Shown here: one piece after another, positions 1 through 8,048 of the stretch
How the letters are laid out: the number at the start of each line of letters is the position of its first letter
Position numbering within the stretch: position 1 is the stretch's first letter
DNA from: HXMU1420-13 sp965229525
Lineage (GTDB): Bacteria > Bacteroidota > Rhodothermia > Balneolales > Balneolaceae
DNA length: 64,000 nt
Assembly (NCBI GenBank): GCA_965229525.1
Contig: OZ245886.1
Location: forward strand, 1,674,001 to 1,738,000
Direction of reading: 5' to 3'
Program-made: the position numbers and the translations under genes
Notes under the pieces: generated by a model
Database searches by the model: none
What the model was told of the DNA's origin: nothing
Seen by the model: the letters and a program-made list of their open reading frames with translations, nothing else

Positions 1-2
1 TT

Positions 3-416
3 GGAGAGGATGGATATTTAAATGCCCGGGAAATCTCTCAATTAGATATTCCGGCTGAACTAGTAGTATTAAGTGCATGTAATACTGGAACAGGAAAAGT
101 GATTAATGGGGAAGGAGTTATGGGTTTACAGCGATCGATGCTGGTGGCAGGCGCTTCTTCTGTGGTGGTAAGTTTGTGGAATATTTTTGATAGAAGTACC
201 CCACTCTTTATGAATACATTCTATAAGTATCTTTTAGAGTTTGAGGAGGAAGAAGTATCATTTTTTGATAAGATCAAAATGTATGCAAATATCTATGAAC
301 CTGATTTGATTGACTATAAAACCCTGGCTTTGCAGCAAGCTAAAATTGAGATGATCAATCATCCATATTATGACCATCCGGTGCATTGGGCCCCATTTAT
401 TTTAACAGGGAAATAA
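3..416 (+). CDS. CHAT-domain protein, C-terminal part (5' end outside window)
   Basis: The frame is open from the window edge to a TAA at 414-416, giving about 137 residues of C-terminus. It shows the second half of a CHAT (caspase-like, clan CD) domain. LSACNTG places the presumed catalytic Cys at codon 78-80. It is followed by GEGVMGL, a GASSVVVSLW strand, and the closing HWAPFILTG block that ends most CHAT proteins. The catalytic His and any N-terminal TPR repeats lie upstream and cannot be seen. CHAT proteins in this phylum are commonly TPR-CHAT fusions of unknown substrate. An ECF sigma factor and a membrane TPR protein lie 2.5 kb downstream, beyond two opposite-strand genes. A functional link is possible but only inferred. 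Confidence 0.85.
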   Translation, partial: GEDGYLNAREISQLDIPAELVVLSACNTGTGKVINGEGVMGLQRSMLVAGASSVVVSLWNIFDRSTPLFMNTFYKYLLEFEEEEVSFFDKIKMYANIYEPDLIDYKTLALQQAKIEMINHPYYDHPVHWAPFILTGK

Positions 417-421
417 ACTTC

Positions 422-2023
422 TTACTCTTGGGTTCGAAGTATGAATTCGGCGTTATCAACAGTCGGTTTCGATTCTGAGTTGGATAACAGAGCAGTAGTC
501 ATGAATAACAACTGGGTTCTCTTTCTAAGGGCTTCGAAATCTATCTTATCAATCTCATCTGACTGTTTATGATAATCTGCATGGGTTCCGTTGAAGTAGA
601 AAATGAACGGAATACCAAGTCTGCCAAAATTCCAATGGTCGCTTCTACGATAGAACTGATTTGGATCGTTTAGATCATTATATCGATCGCTCAACTCAAT
701 ATTTACACTTTTTTGATTGGCTTCTTCAAGTATACTTTGGAGACCGGAAGAAATGATTTTACCACCAATTATATACACATAATCAGGATTGTTTTCATTT
801 TCAGGGTCTCGTCTTCCAATCATATCCACATTTAGGTTCGCGATCATGTTTTCAGTTGAGACTGTTGGATGATCTGAAAAATACCTCGATCCAAATAGCC
901 CTTTTTCTTCTCCTGAAACATGCAGGAAAAGCACACTACGATTAAAAGTAGCTCCAGCATTTTTGGCTGTAATGAAAGCTTGGGCAGTATGAAGCAATCC
1001 AACGGTACCACTTCCATCATCATCGGCGCCGTTATAGATTGTATCACCCTCGGAATCCGGTTCTCCAACCCCAATATGATCATAGTGAGCGGATAAAACT
1101 ATGACTTCATCTTTTAATTCCGGATCAGATCCTTCAATGAGTGCCACCACGTTTCGAGTTTGTAGCGTATTAATGGTTACCTCAGGAGAGTATTTTAATG
1201 AGGCATTGATTGAATAGGCCTCGAAATGAAGTTCTGAGTTTAAAATTTCTGTATTTAATTCGTTTAGATTTTCAATTGACTCCAAGCCAAGTAATTGGGT
1301 GGCAAATTCAGGATGAATTGTATGAATGGATATTTCTTCCGAATTCAAATAATTAAGCTTCAGTCTGGAGGGGTTCTCGAAAATTCCTTGATTGACCTCG
1401 GCAACAATATTATAGTCCTCAGGATCAAAATGTGAAATAATGATTCCTCCTATCGCCCCTGCTGATTTAATAGCTTGTTGAAAATCTGCTGTACTTAAAG
1501 TACTACCATCAAAAAAACTGAGCACCCATTTTCCTTCGAATTCTATTGCGGATAAATCTACATGACCGGATGTAAAGGAATTGGCATTGCCAACAAAAAC
1601 TATCTCCCCTTCAGCCGCTAAATTTTCGCCAATCACGCGGGTAAAATTACTTACTCTATTTGAACTGTAAACAAACTCGTCTATGGCTTGGTCCTGGTAT
1701 GTTACTACGTATTCTATACTGTTTAATGTGGTTTGTTCGAGTTCATAATTTTGAAAATATGTGCCGTTATCTCCTGCAGGTAATACTCCTAATTCGACGT
1801 ATCTCGCGGCTAAATAATCGGCTGCTTTCCGCTCCCCTTCACTACCAGTATCGCGGCCTTCTAGGCTGTCGCTCGCTAAAATATTTAGGTCGATAAATAG
1901 ACCTTCTTCTGTAATTGTGTTTTGAAAATCAGTTAAATCAGCAGAAGGTTTTATAACAGTTTTCTTTGAACCGGCACAAGATACTGTAACTAATATGAGA
2001 GCGAAGAGAAGAATTTTTTTCAT
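422..2023 (-). CDS. M28-family zinc aminopeptidase, lipoprotein
   Basis: The 533-residue protein has a lipoprotein signal (lipobox around VTVSCAG, Cys16) and so probably sits on the cell envelope. The middle carries a protease-associated (PA)-like insert around GAIGGIIISHFDPED. The C-terminal half is an M28 peptidase. The di-zinc ligands can be followed in order: His in SAHYDHIG, bridging Asp in NGADDDGSG, Glu pair in SGEEKGLFGS, Asp in NVDMIGR, and a final His in the HADYHKQSDE segment. The family removes N-terminal amino acids or processes exported peptides; the exact substrate is unknown. The gene follows scpA by 12 nt on the same strand and converges on the CHAT gene. Confidence 0.9.
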   Translation of the reverse strand: MKKILLFALILVTVSCAGSKKTVIKPSADLTDFQNTITEEGLFIDLNILASDSLEGRDTGSEGERKAADYLAARYVELGVLPAGDNGTYFQNYELEQTTLNSIEYVVTYQDQAIDEFVYSSNRVSNFTRVIGENLAAEGEIVFVGNANSFTSGHVDLSAIEFEGKWVLSFFDGSTLSTADFQQAIKSAGAIGGIIISHFDPEDYNIVAEVNQGIFENPSRLKLNYLNSEEISIHTIHPEFATQLLGLESIENLNELNTEILNSELHFEAYSINASLKYSPEVTINTLQTRNVVALIEGSDPELKDEVIVLSAHYDHIGVGEPDSEGDTIYNGADDDGSGTVGLLHTAQAFITAKNAGATFNRSVLFLHVSGEEKGLFGSRYFSDHPTVSTENMIANLNVDMIGRRDPENENNPDYVYIIGGKIISSGLQSILEEANQKSVNIELSDRYNDLNDPNQFYRRSDHWNFGRLGIPFIFYFNGTHADYHKQSDEIDKIDFEALRKRTQLLFMTTALLSNSESKPTVDNAEFILRTQE

Positions 2024-2035
2024 AACCCGAAAAGT

Positions 2036-2782
2036 TTAAGAGATTCCGATGATTTCATCGACAGGCTTTAAATCGACATAAAAATTGGTTGGATCTTCTT
2101 TTAGGTATAAATTTATTTGTTGTTCCTTGATCATTTCTAGTACTGCTAGAAAAGTGACTACTACGATAACTTTACTTTTTAAGTTTTGGCAAAGTTGACC
2201 AAAACTTTGTTTTCCTCTGTTTTGTAAAGTTAACAGTATGAACTCGCTTTGTCTTTCGATGGTAGTCTCAACTTTCTCAACTTTATGAACAATGTTATTA
2301 CGTTCCACATCGGATAGCACTTTACGGAAGGCTGCAATTAAGTCAAATACCGTGACATCTTTTAGCGCTTCGCCTGTAGCTTTTTTGTCAACCTGATCAA
2401 CTTCGTAGAATCCGCGTGTATACTTTTTGCGAGTTTCTTCGTCGATATCGGCCATTTTCTCAGCCATTTCCTTATATCGCTTATACTCAAGTAAACGCTG
2501 TACAAGTTCATAACGCGGATCATTTTCGTCGAGTTCTGTTTCATTTTCGGAATCCACTCGAGGGAGCATCATTTTTGCTTTGATGGACATGAGCATACTA
2601 GCCATAAGTACAAATTCGCTAGCAACATCCAAATCAAGCTCTTCCATCCTATGAATGAATTCCAGAAACTGCTCGGTGATATAAGAAATAGGGATATCAT
2701 ATATATCGAGTTCATCTCTCTTTATAAAGAATAAGAGCAGATCTAGAGGACCCTCAAAATTATTTAGTTGAACTCGATACAT
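2036..2782 (-). CDS. scpA: Segregation and condensation protein A (kleisin ScpA)
   Basis: The 248-residue protein begins with the family signature (FEGPLDLLL at residues 9-17, then ISYITEQFLEFI). It has the conserved ASEFVLMASMLMSIKAKMMLP helix and a C-terminal winged-helix region (QSEFILLTLQNRG... VVVTFLAVLEMI). ScpA is the kleisin bridge between Smc heads and binds ScpB, aiding chromosome condensation and segregation. Length is normal. No scpB is visible in the window. It is upstream of the M28 peptidase on the same strand and divergent from the sigma-factor gene, with 95 nt between the two starts. Confidence 0.95.
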   Translation of the reverse strand: MYRVQLNNFEGPLDLLLFFIKRDELDIYDIPISYITEQFLEFIHRMEELDLDVASEFVLMASMLMSIKAKMMLPRVDSENETELDENDPRYELVQRLLEYKRYKEMAEKMADIDEETRKKYTRGFYEVDQVDKKATGEALKDVTVFDLIAAFRKVLSDVERNNIVHKVEKVETTIERQSEFILLTLQNRGKQSFGQLCQNLKSKVIVVVTFLAVLEMIKEQQINLYLKEDPTNFYVDLKPVDEIIGIS

Positions 2783-2877
2783 ACATAAAATTAATGGCTT
2801 AAAATGAGAAATTCTGCATTTTCTTTAATTACGTGAATGTTATTTTAAACGGCTGAATACGTAAGACCTTTCACTCA

Positions 2878-3423
2878 ATGGATTATTCTAAATTTGTATT
2901 TGCTGTACAGGAAAATAATCAGGCCATAATTAATGAATATGTGCCGGTTATTATTAGTGTGCTAATTAAATTTTTGAAAGTACGTCAGGGTGCTTCTCAC
3001 CATGATGCTGAAGATGTCGCTCAGAATACAATCATCAATGTAACGGAAAAAATTCGTGCTGATGAACTCAAAAACCCTGATACAGTGATTTATTATCTCT
3101 TCACAGCAGCAAAGAATGAGTATTTCAAATATTTAAAACGAATAAAAGAAGGCAATTACGAAGAGGTTCCTGAAAGTTACTCAAGTGAGGGTGATCAGTT
3201 AAAGAACATTCTTAACGAAGAAAGACAACGCATTCTTGAACAGTGTATGCAATTGTTAAAACCGAATTTAAAAAAATATATCACCTACTGGTTTAATCAT
3301 CCACGGGATGAAGCAGCGGTTGTAGCAGAACATTTTGGAATATCTGTAAATAACGCATGGACAAAAAAGCACAGAATTTTAAAAACCTTAAAAGACTGTG
3401 TTGAAAAAAAATTAGCCGCTTAG
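2878..3423 (+). CDS. ECF-type RNA polymerase sigma factor
   Basis: The 181-residue protein has the two-domain sigma-70 ECF layout. Region 2 includes HHDAEDVAQNTIINV (residues ~41-55), matching the DAEDxxQ core-binding signature. A variable linker follows. Region 4 ends in a helix-turn-helix around DEAAVVAEHFGISVNNAWTKK. It lacks region 3, as expected. The next gene, 77 nt downstream, encodes a single-pass membrane TPR protein whose cytoplasmic N-terminus could serve as an anti-sigma domain, so the pair may form an envelope-responsive regulator. The regulon is unknown. There is no clear Shine-Dalgarno; the ATG at 2878 gives full region 2. Confidence 0.88.
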   Translation: MDYSKFVFAVQENNQAIINEYVPVIISVLIKFLKVRQGASHHDAEDVAQNTIINVTEKIRADELKNPDTVIYYLFTAAKNEYFKYLKRIKEGNYEEVPESYSSEGDQLKNILNEERQRILEQCMQLLKPNLKKYITYWFNHPRDEAAVVAEHFGISVNNAWTKKHRILKTLKDCVEKKLAA

Positions 3424-3500
3424 TGTAAGGAGTTGTTTTGGGAGTGGTCTTACATAGCAGAATGTGAGTAAGACGACACATTCTGAAAATTTATTGAATT

Positions 3501-4286
3501 ATGAGTGATGAGTTAATAGACATACGAAAAAGTATTGACGCGTACATTAAAGGGAGTCTTTCAGAAGATCAAATAAATAAGCTTTGGGTGGAGTTTGCCA
3601 AACAACCAGATTTACTTAATGATCTTGAACTGGAAGTTGGTGTAAAAGAAATTCTGGAGAAGGAATTAAACATTGGAGCTGTAAAAAACAAAGTAACCAA
3701 AACGTTACCATTTTGGACCTGGCATGCAGCGGCAGCTGCAGTATTGATTTTGGTTGTTGGAATACAATTTCTTCAAATACCTAGTAGATCTAATTTGGAT
3801 CAGTTTTTGGAAAATTCAATTAAAAGCGATCAACTTGAAACTTCTGATGGAATTCGCACCAAAGATATGACGGTATTCGGAGCCGATTCCATTCTCAATC
3901 TTGGTTTTAATGAATTTGTGAACGGAAACACCGATCGGGCGTTAACTTTGTTTAATGAAGTTATAAGCGAGTACGATTATGAGCCGTATGGTTCAAAAGC
4001 GTATTTAAATAAGGGAATTGTCTACTATAATGAATCTAGTTTCGATTCGGCAATTGTTGCTTTTGAGGCTTCATTAGGCCGTGTATCTGATAGCAAAATG
4101 ATTGAAGAAAAAGCATTTTGGTACTTAGGAAATGCTTTAGCAAATATTCAAAAGTTTGAAGATGCACGAAACGCAATCTATCAAGCATATAGCTTAGAAG
4201 GGGTATTTAGAAAACCGGCATTCCTTCTGCTGCAAAAACTGAATTATGATTTAGGATACTCTGAAGCTGAGTCTTTAGATAACTAA
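3501..4286 (+). CDS. Single-pass membrane TPR protein, putative anti-sigma partner
   Basis: The 261-residue protein has a ~70-residue acidic, helical N-terminal region (DIRKSIDAYIKGSLSEDQ...), one transmembrane segment at about residues 73-92 (AAAAAVLILVVGIQFL), and a C-terminal part with two to three TPR-like helical pairs (NTDRALTLFNEVI, SSFDSAIVAFEASL, QKFEDARNAIYQAY). The first part would be cytoplasmic and the TPRs periplasmic. That topology is typical of TPR proteins encoded after ECF sigma factors in this phylum. No canonical zinc anti-sigma motif (HxxxCxxC) is seen, so the anti-sigma role rests on position and layout only. It converges on ppk1 with 7 nt between stops. Confidence 0.7.
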   Translation: MSDELIDIRKSIDAYIKGSLSEDQINKLWVEFAKQPDLLNDLELEVGVKEILEKELNIGAVKNKVTKTLPFWTWHAAAAAVLILVVGIQFLQIPSRSNLDQFLENSIKSDQLETSDGIRTKDMTVFGADSILNLGFNEFVNGNTDRALTLFNEVISEYDYEPYGSKAYLNKGIVYYNESSFDSAIVAFEASLGRVSDSKMIEEKAFWYLGNALANIQKFEDARNAIYQAYSLEGVFRKPAFLLLQKLNYDLGYSEAESLDN

Positions 4287-4293
4287 TTCAAAA

Positions 4294-6537
4294 TTATGAG
4301 GGTGATATGGCAATGGGCTCTGCAATGTCAGTCATATGATTCATCAGCACTTTGTGGGTAGAGATTTTTCTCTCCCCTTTTTGTCTTTCTATCTTCTGAT
4401 ATTCACCATCCGAGAATAACTCCCAGCGCTGTTGGTTATCCTGTAAATAAATACTAATCAGAAATTGCAGATACTTCTTGAATTCTGGGCGTTCAACTTT
4501 AATAATTGCCTCAACCCGGTTATCTAGATTTCTATGCATCCAATCTGCTGAACCAAGTGCGTAAATATGTTCATCAGCATGATGGAAGTAGAAAATTCTT
4601 GAGTGTTCCAGGAATCTTCCAATCACGGAATAAACTCGAATATTTTCACTTAATCCTTCTTTACCGGGTATTAACCTACATACTCCTCGAATTATCAGAT
4701 CTATTTTTACACCGGCTTCGGATGCTTCATAAAGTAGCTGGATAATAACAGGGTCTTCAAGGCTATTCATCTTAGCAATAATTCGTGATGGTCGCCCTTG
4801 TTTTGCCTCTTCTGTTTCAAATTTGATGTATGCTTCCATTTGTTTTCGCATATGCTTAGGTGCTACCATCAGTTTACTAAAAGATTGATCTGGAGCATAT
4901 CCGGTAAGCAAATTGAAAACATCGGTTACATCCTCAGCAATTGTCTCATCGCATGTAAACAGGCCTAAATCTTCGTATAACTGCGCGGTGCCTGGATGAT
5001 AATTTCCGGTTCCAATATGGCAATAGGTTTTAAGCCCGGCTTCTTCTTCTCGAACAACCATCGTCAGCTTGGTGTGGATTTTAAGCCCGGGGATTCCATA
5101 TGCAACATGAACACCATAGTTATCGAGCTTTTGCGCCCAAAGAATGTTTTGTTCTTCATCAAAACGGGCTTTGATTTCTACCAATACAGCAACCTGCTTT
5201 CCAGCTTCGGCTGCCCGCATTAAAGAGTGCATTAATGGTGAATCTTTCGATGTTCGGTATAATGTTTGTTTGATAGCCAAGACGTTAGGATCCGCCGCTG
5301 CTTCTTCGATAAATCGCTGGGTTGATAAATCGAAACTGTGATAAGGATGGTGAACCATAAATTCATTTTCTTTAATCACATCAAACATACTTGGAGGTTC
5401 TTCATCAATAGGGTGCGATAATGCCGGATGAAGTACAGGAGTCCAATGCGGAATTTTATAGCGATTGAATCCTTTAATTCCAGAAATTTCAAATGCGCAT
5501 ACAAGCCCTATAGTACCATCCATTTCATACACATCTTTCGAATTAATGTGCAGATTTTTCATCAGATAATTCTTGATGTGTTTCGGTGTATTACTTTCTA
5601 ACTCCAATCGCACAATAGAGGCGAACTTTCGCTCGCGTAATTCATCTTCGATAATTTCGAGCAAGTCATCGGCTTCTTCCTCGTTTCGTTCGAGTGACGC
5701 GTTTCTAGTAACCCGGAACAAATGAGCTGAAATTATTTTCATGCCTGGAAAAAAAGAATCTACTTTGGTTCGAATGATATCTTCTATCGGAACCAAGGTT
5801 ACTTTTTCCCCTTTCCTGAAGACCTCTACAAATCTTTTTCGGTTCGAAGGGATTTTAATTCTGGCAAAAGACTTCTCCTTGCTTTTCGGGTGTTGAAGCT
5901 CCACTGCTAACGATAAACTATGGTTCGAAATAAAGGGAAAAGGATGAGACTCATCGACCGCAAGCGGCGTAATGATTGGGTAAATCTCTTTTTTAAAATA
6001 CTTTTCGCAAACCTCTTTTTGATGATCCGAAAGTTCAGCAAACTGTTTAATGCTTATTCCTATTTCCTCTAACGCCGGTAATAATTCATTGAAAAAACAA
6101 GATCGATAATCTTCGATCATAACCTTTACAACATCACGAATTGAATTCAATTGGTCGGCCACAGACATGCCGTCAACAGAAAGAGACTTTACTCCCGCAT
6201 GGAACTGGCGCTTCAATCCACCCACTCGTTTCTGGAAGTATTCATCTAGATTCGAGCAAACAATTCCAATAAATTTTACGCGCTCTAGTAATGGATTTTT
6301 GTCACTTTGTGCCTCAGCAAGTACTCGATTATTGAACTTTAACCAACTTAGTTCATAGTTAAAAAAGTAATCGCTTCCGAAAATTTTTAACTGACTCTTT
6401 CTCTTATCTTTATGCAAACCTTTCTCTTTTAGAATTTCATTTTTTTTTGGGTTCGATACTTTATCACCTCTTCGCTTCTTTTGCTCTTTTATGGGATCAA
6501 AGGGTAATGCATCGGGTGAGAATGAAGGCTTTTCCAT
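4294..6537 (-). CDS. ppk1: Polyphosphate kinase 1
   Basis: The 747-residue protein matches PPK1 from residue ~55 to the end. It has the N-terminal FNYELSWLKFNNRVL block, a head domain, and two PLD-like catalytic domains. The autophosphorylated His is expected at His507 in CHIGTGNYH, and the second active-site His at His645 in RFLEHSR, followed by GSADWMHRNLDNR. It reversibly transfers the ATP gamma-phosphate to polyphosphate. A Lys-rich N-terminal extension of about 45 residues (KKRRGDK, KKNEILKEKG) precedes the family core and may be disordered. ATG at 6537 is the first in frame; a later start is possible. It is divergent from ruvB with 91 nt between. Confidence 0.96.
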   Translation of the reverse strand: MEKPSFSPDALPFDPIKEQKKRRGDKVSNPKKNEILKEKGLHKDKRKSQLKIFGSDYFFNYELSWLKFNNRVLAEAQSDKNPLLERVKFIGIVCSNLDEYFQKRVGGLKRQFHAGVKSLSVDGMSVADQLNSIRDVVKVMIEDYRSCFFNELLPALEEIGISIKQFAELSDHQKEVCEKYFKKEIYPIITPLAVDESHPFPFISNHSLSLAVELQHPKSKEKSFARIKIPSNRKRFVEVFRKGEKVTLVPIEDIIRTKVDSFFPGMKIISAHLFRVTRNASLERNEEEADDLLEIIEDELRERKFASIVRLELESNTPKHIKNYLMKNLHINSKDVYEMDGTIGLVCAFEISGIKGFNRYKIPHWTPVLHPALSHPIDEEPPSMFDVIKENEFMVHHPYHSFDLSTQRFIEEAAADPNVLAIKQTLYRTSKDSPLMHSLMRAAEAGKQVAVLVEIKARFDEEQNILWAQKLDNYGVHVAYGIPGLKIHTKLTMVVREEEAGLKTYCHIGTGNYHPGTAQLYEDLGLFTCDETIAEDVTDVFNLLTGYAPDQSFSKLMVAPKHMRKQMEAYIKFETEEAKQGRPSRIIAKMNSLEDPVIIQLLYEASEAGVKIDLIIRGVCRLIPGKEGLSENIRVYSVIGRFLEHSRIFYFHHADEHIYALGSADWMHRNLDNRVEAIIKVERPEFKKYLQFLISIYLQDNQQRWELFSDGEYQKIERQKGERKISTHKVLMNHMTDIAEPIAISPS

Positions 6538-6628
6538 ATCGCGTTAGTTAAACTTCTACAGGCAATTCGTAATAAATCTAAGTATAATCGTTTAAAGGCA
6601 AAGTAAACATCACAATCCACAGTTTTAA

Positions 6629-7642
6629 GTGCAAAACCCGCTTTTAAATCCGCTGCAAAAAGAAGATGCATTTGAGCAATCTGTTCGACCTGCAAATTTG
6701 GAAGAATTTATAGGTCAACAAAAGGCGATTGCCAATCTTGGTGTGTTTATCAAAGCTGCCAAACAACGTGGTGATGCGCTCGATCATGTGATTTTATCAG
6801 GGCCACCCGGTTTAGGGAAAACAACCCTTTCTTACATCATTGCACAGGAAATGGGCGTGAATATTCGTCCAACAACCGGACCGGTTCTTGAAAAACCAGG
6901 TGACCTCGCTGGAATGCTCACCAATCTGGAAGAAGGCGATGTTCTATTTATTGATGAAATTCACCGATTGAATCCGGTAATTGAGGAGTACCTGTATTCA
7001 GCAATGGAAGATTTCAAGCTGGATATTGTGATCGATTCAGGTCCGAATGCGCGAAGTATTCAGATAGACTTGAATCATTTCACATTAGTTGGTGCAACCA
7101 CAAGAAAAGGGATGCTAACTGCACCGTTACGTGCCCGATTTGGCATCGACATACGATTGGATTATTACGATGTAGAACTCCTACAACGAATTGCCCTTCG
7201 TTCATCCCACATCATGAAATTTGGAATAGATGAAGCAGGGGCTCATGAAATCGCAAGTAGAAGTCGGGGTACACCAAGAATAGTGAACAAACTCCTTCGC
7301 CGAACTCGAGATTTCGCCCAGGTAGATGGATTGAATGCGATCAATCAGCAGGTAGCAGATAAAGCACTTAATGCCCTGGATGTAGATTCCAATGGGCTGG
7401 ACGAAATGGATGTGCGTATGCTACTGGCCATCATCGAAAATTATGGGGGCGGACCAGTCGGTTTAAATACACTAGGTGTTGCAGTTGGGGAAGACAAAGG
7501 AACCATCGAAGAAGTCTATGAGCCATATTTGATCAAAGAAGGATTTCTCCAGCGAACTCCAAAAGGTCGGGTGGTTACGGCTAAAGCCTACCAATATTTA
7601 GGGGTGAAGAAAAAAGGTTCCGAAGGGGATTTGTTTGGATAA
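6629..7642 (+). CDS. ruvB: Holliday junction branch-migration helicase RuvB
   Basis: The 337-residue AAA+ ATPase has Walker A GPPGLGKT (residues 58-65), Walker B DVLFIDE with Asp109-Glu110, sensor 1 (LVGATTRKGMLTAPLRARFG) and a C-terminal winged-helix domain (GLNTLGVAVGEDKGTIEEVYEPYL). RuvB hexamers pump DNA through the RuvA-bound four-way junction during recombination and fork repair. The start is GTG at 6629; the usual family N-terminus follows soon after it. No ruvA or ruvC is in the window. A bidirectional hairpin terminator lies 9 nt past the stop. Confidence 0.97.
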   Translation: MQNPLLNPLQKEDAFEQSVRPANLEEFIGQQKAIANLGVFIKAAKQRGDALDHVILSGPPGLGKTTLSYIIAQEMGVNIRPTTGPVLEKPGDLAGMLTNLEEGDVLFIDEIHRLNPVIEEYLYSAMEDFKLDIVIDSGPNARSIQIDLNHFTLVGATTRKGMLTAPLRARFGIDIRLDYYDVELLQRIALRSSHIMKFGIDEAGAHEIASRSRGTPRIVNKLLRRTRDFAQVDGLNAINQQVADKALNALDVDSNGLDEMDVRMLLAIIENYGGGPVGLNTLGVAVGEDKGTIEEVYEPYLIKEGFLQRTPKGRVVTAKAYQYLGVKKKGSEGDLFG

Positions 7643-7650
7643 ATAAAAGA

Positions 7651-7675
7651 AAAGCCACATTACTAATGTGGCTTT
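7651..7675. terminator. Hairpin terminator between ruvB and the peptidase gene
   Basis: AAAGCCACATTA and TAATGTGGCTTT form a 12-bp perfect inverted repeat around one base; a practical stem would be about 10 bp. It lies just past the ruvB stop. The minus-strand side is followed by a T-rich stretch (TTTTCTTTTATT), so it could also stop minus-strand transcription from the convergent T9SS gene. Confidence 0.75.
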
Positions 7676-7688
7676 AACGATACTATAG

Positions 7689-8048
7689 CTATTTAACAAG
7701 CTGCATTTTTATTTCCTGAACAAACTGTTCACCTGAATTACCAATAGCACTTAATCTTGCTATATATAATCCACTAGGTAAGGTGCTGGCATCGAAGGTA
7801 ATTTCATAGCTACCAGCAGTCATTCTACCTTGTTCAAGAGTTGCAACACGCTGACCCATTATATTAAATACATCCAATTTAACATTTGATTGCTCTGGTA
7901 AAGCAAAGCTAATTTGAGTTGAAGGGTTAAAAGGATTTGGGTAGTTATTTGATATGGAAAAATTTTCTGGAGTATCCATATCAGGTACTAATTTTAAATC
8001 TGGACAAGTAAAAGGACCACATCCACCACCAGATGAAATAGTTATAGA
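7689..8048 (-). pseudogene. T9SS sorting-domain fragment separated from the upstream peptidase by an in-frame stop
   Basis: Reading continues in the same frame directly after the TAA that ends the peptidase ORF. It gives SITISSGGGCGPFTC, then a linker, then a complete T9SS type A sorting domain: YPNPFNPST, a FALPE strand, VFNIMGQRV, AGSYE, LPSGLYIARL. The first Met after the stop is at 7979, giving a 96-residue ORF without a signal peptide, so it is unlikely to work alone. It most likely was the C-terminus of the gene at 8049-9842 and is now cut off by a nonsense change, or by a sequencing error. Without this domain the peptidase should not be anchored or exported through the type IX system. 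Confidence 0.8.
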
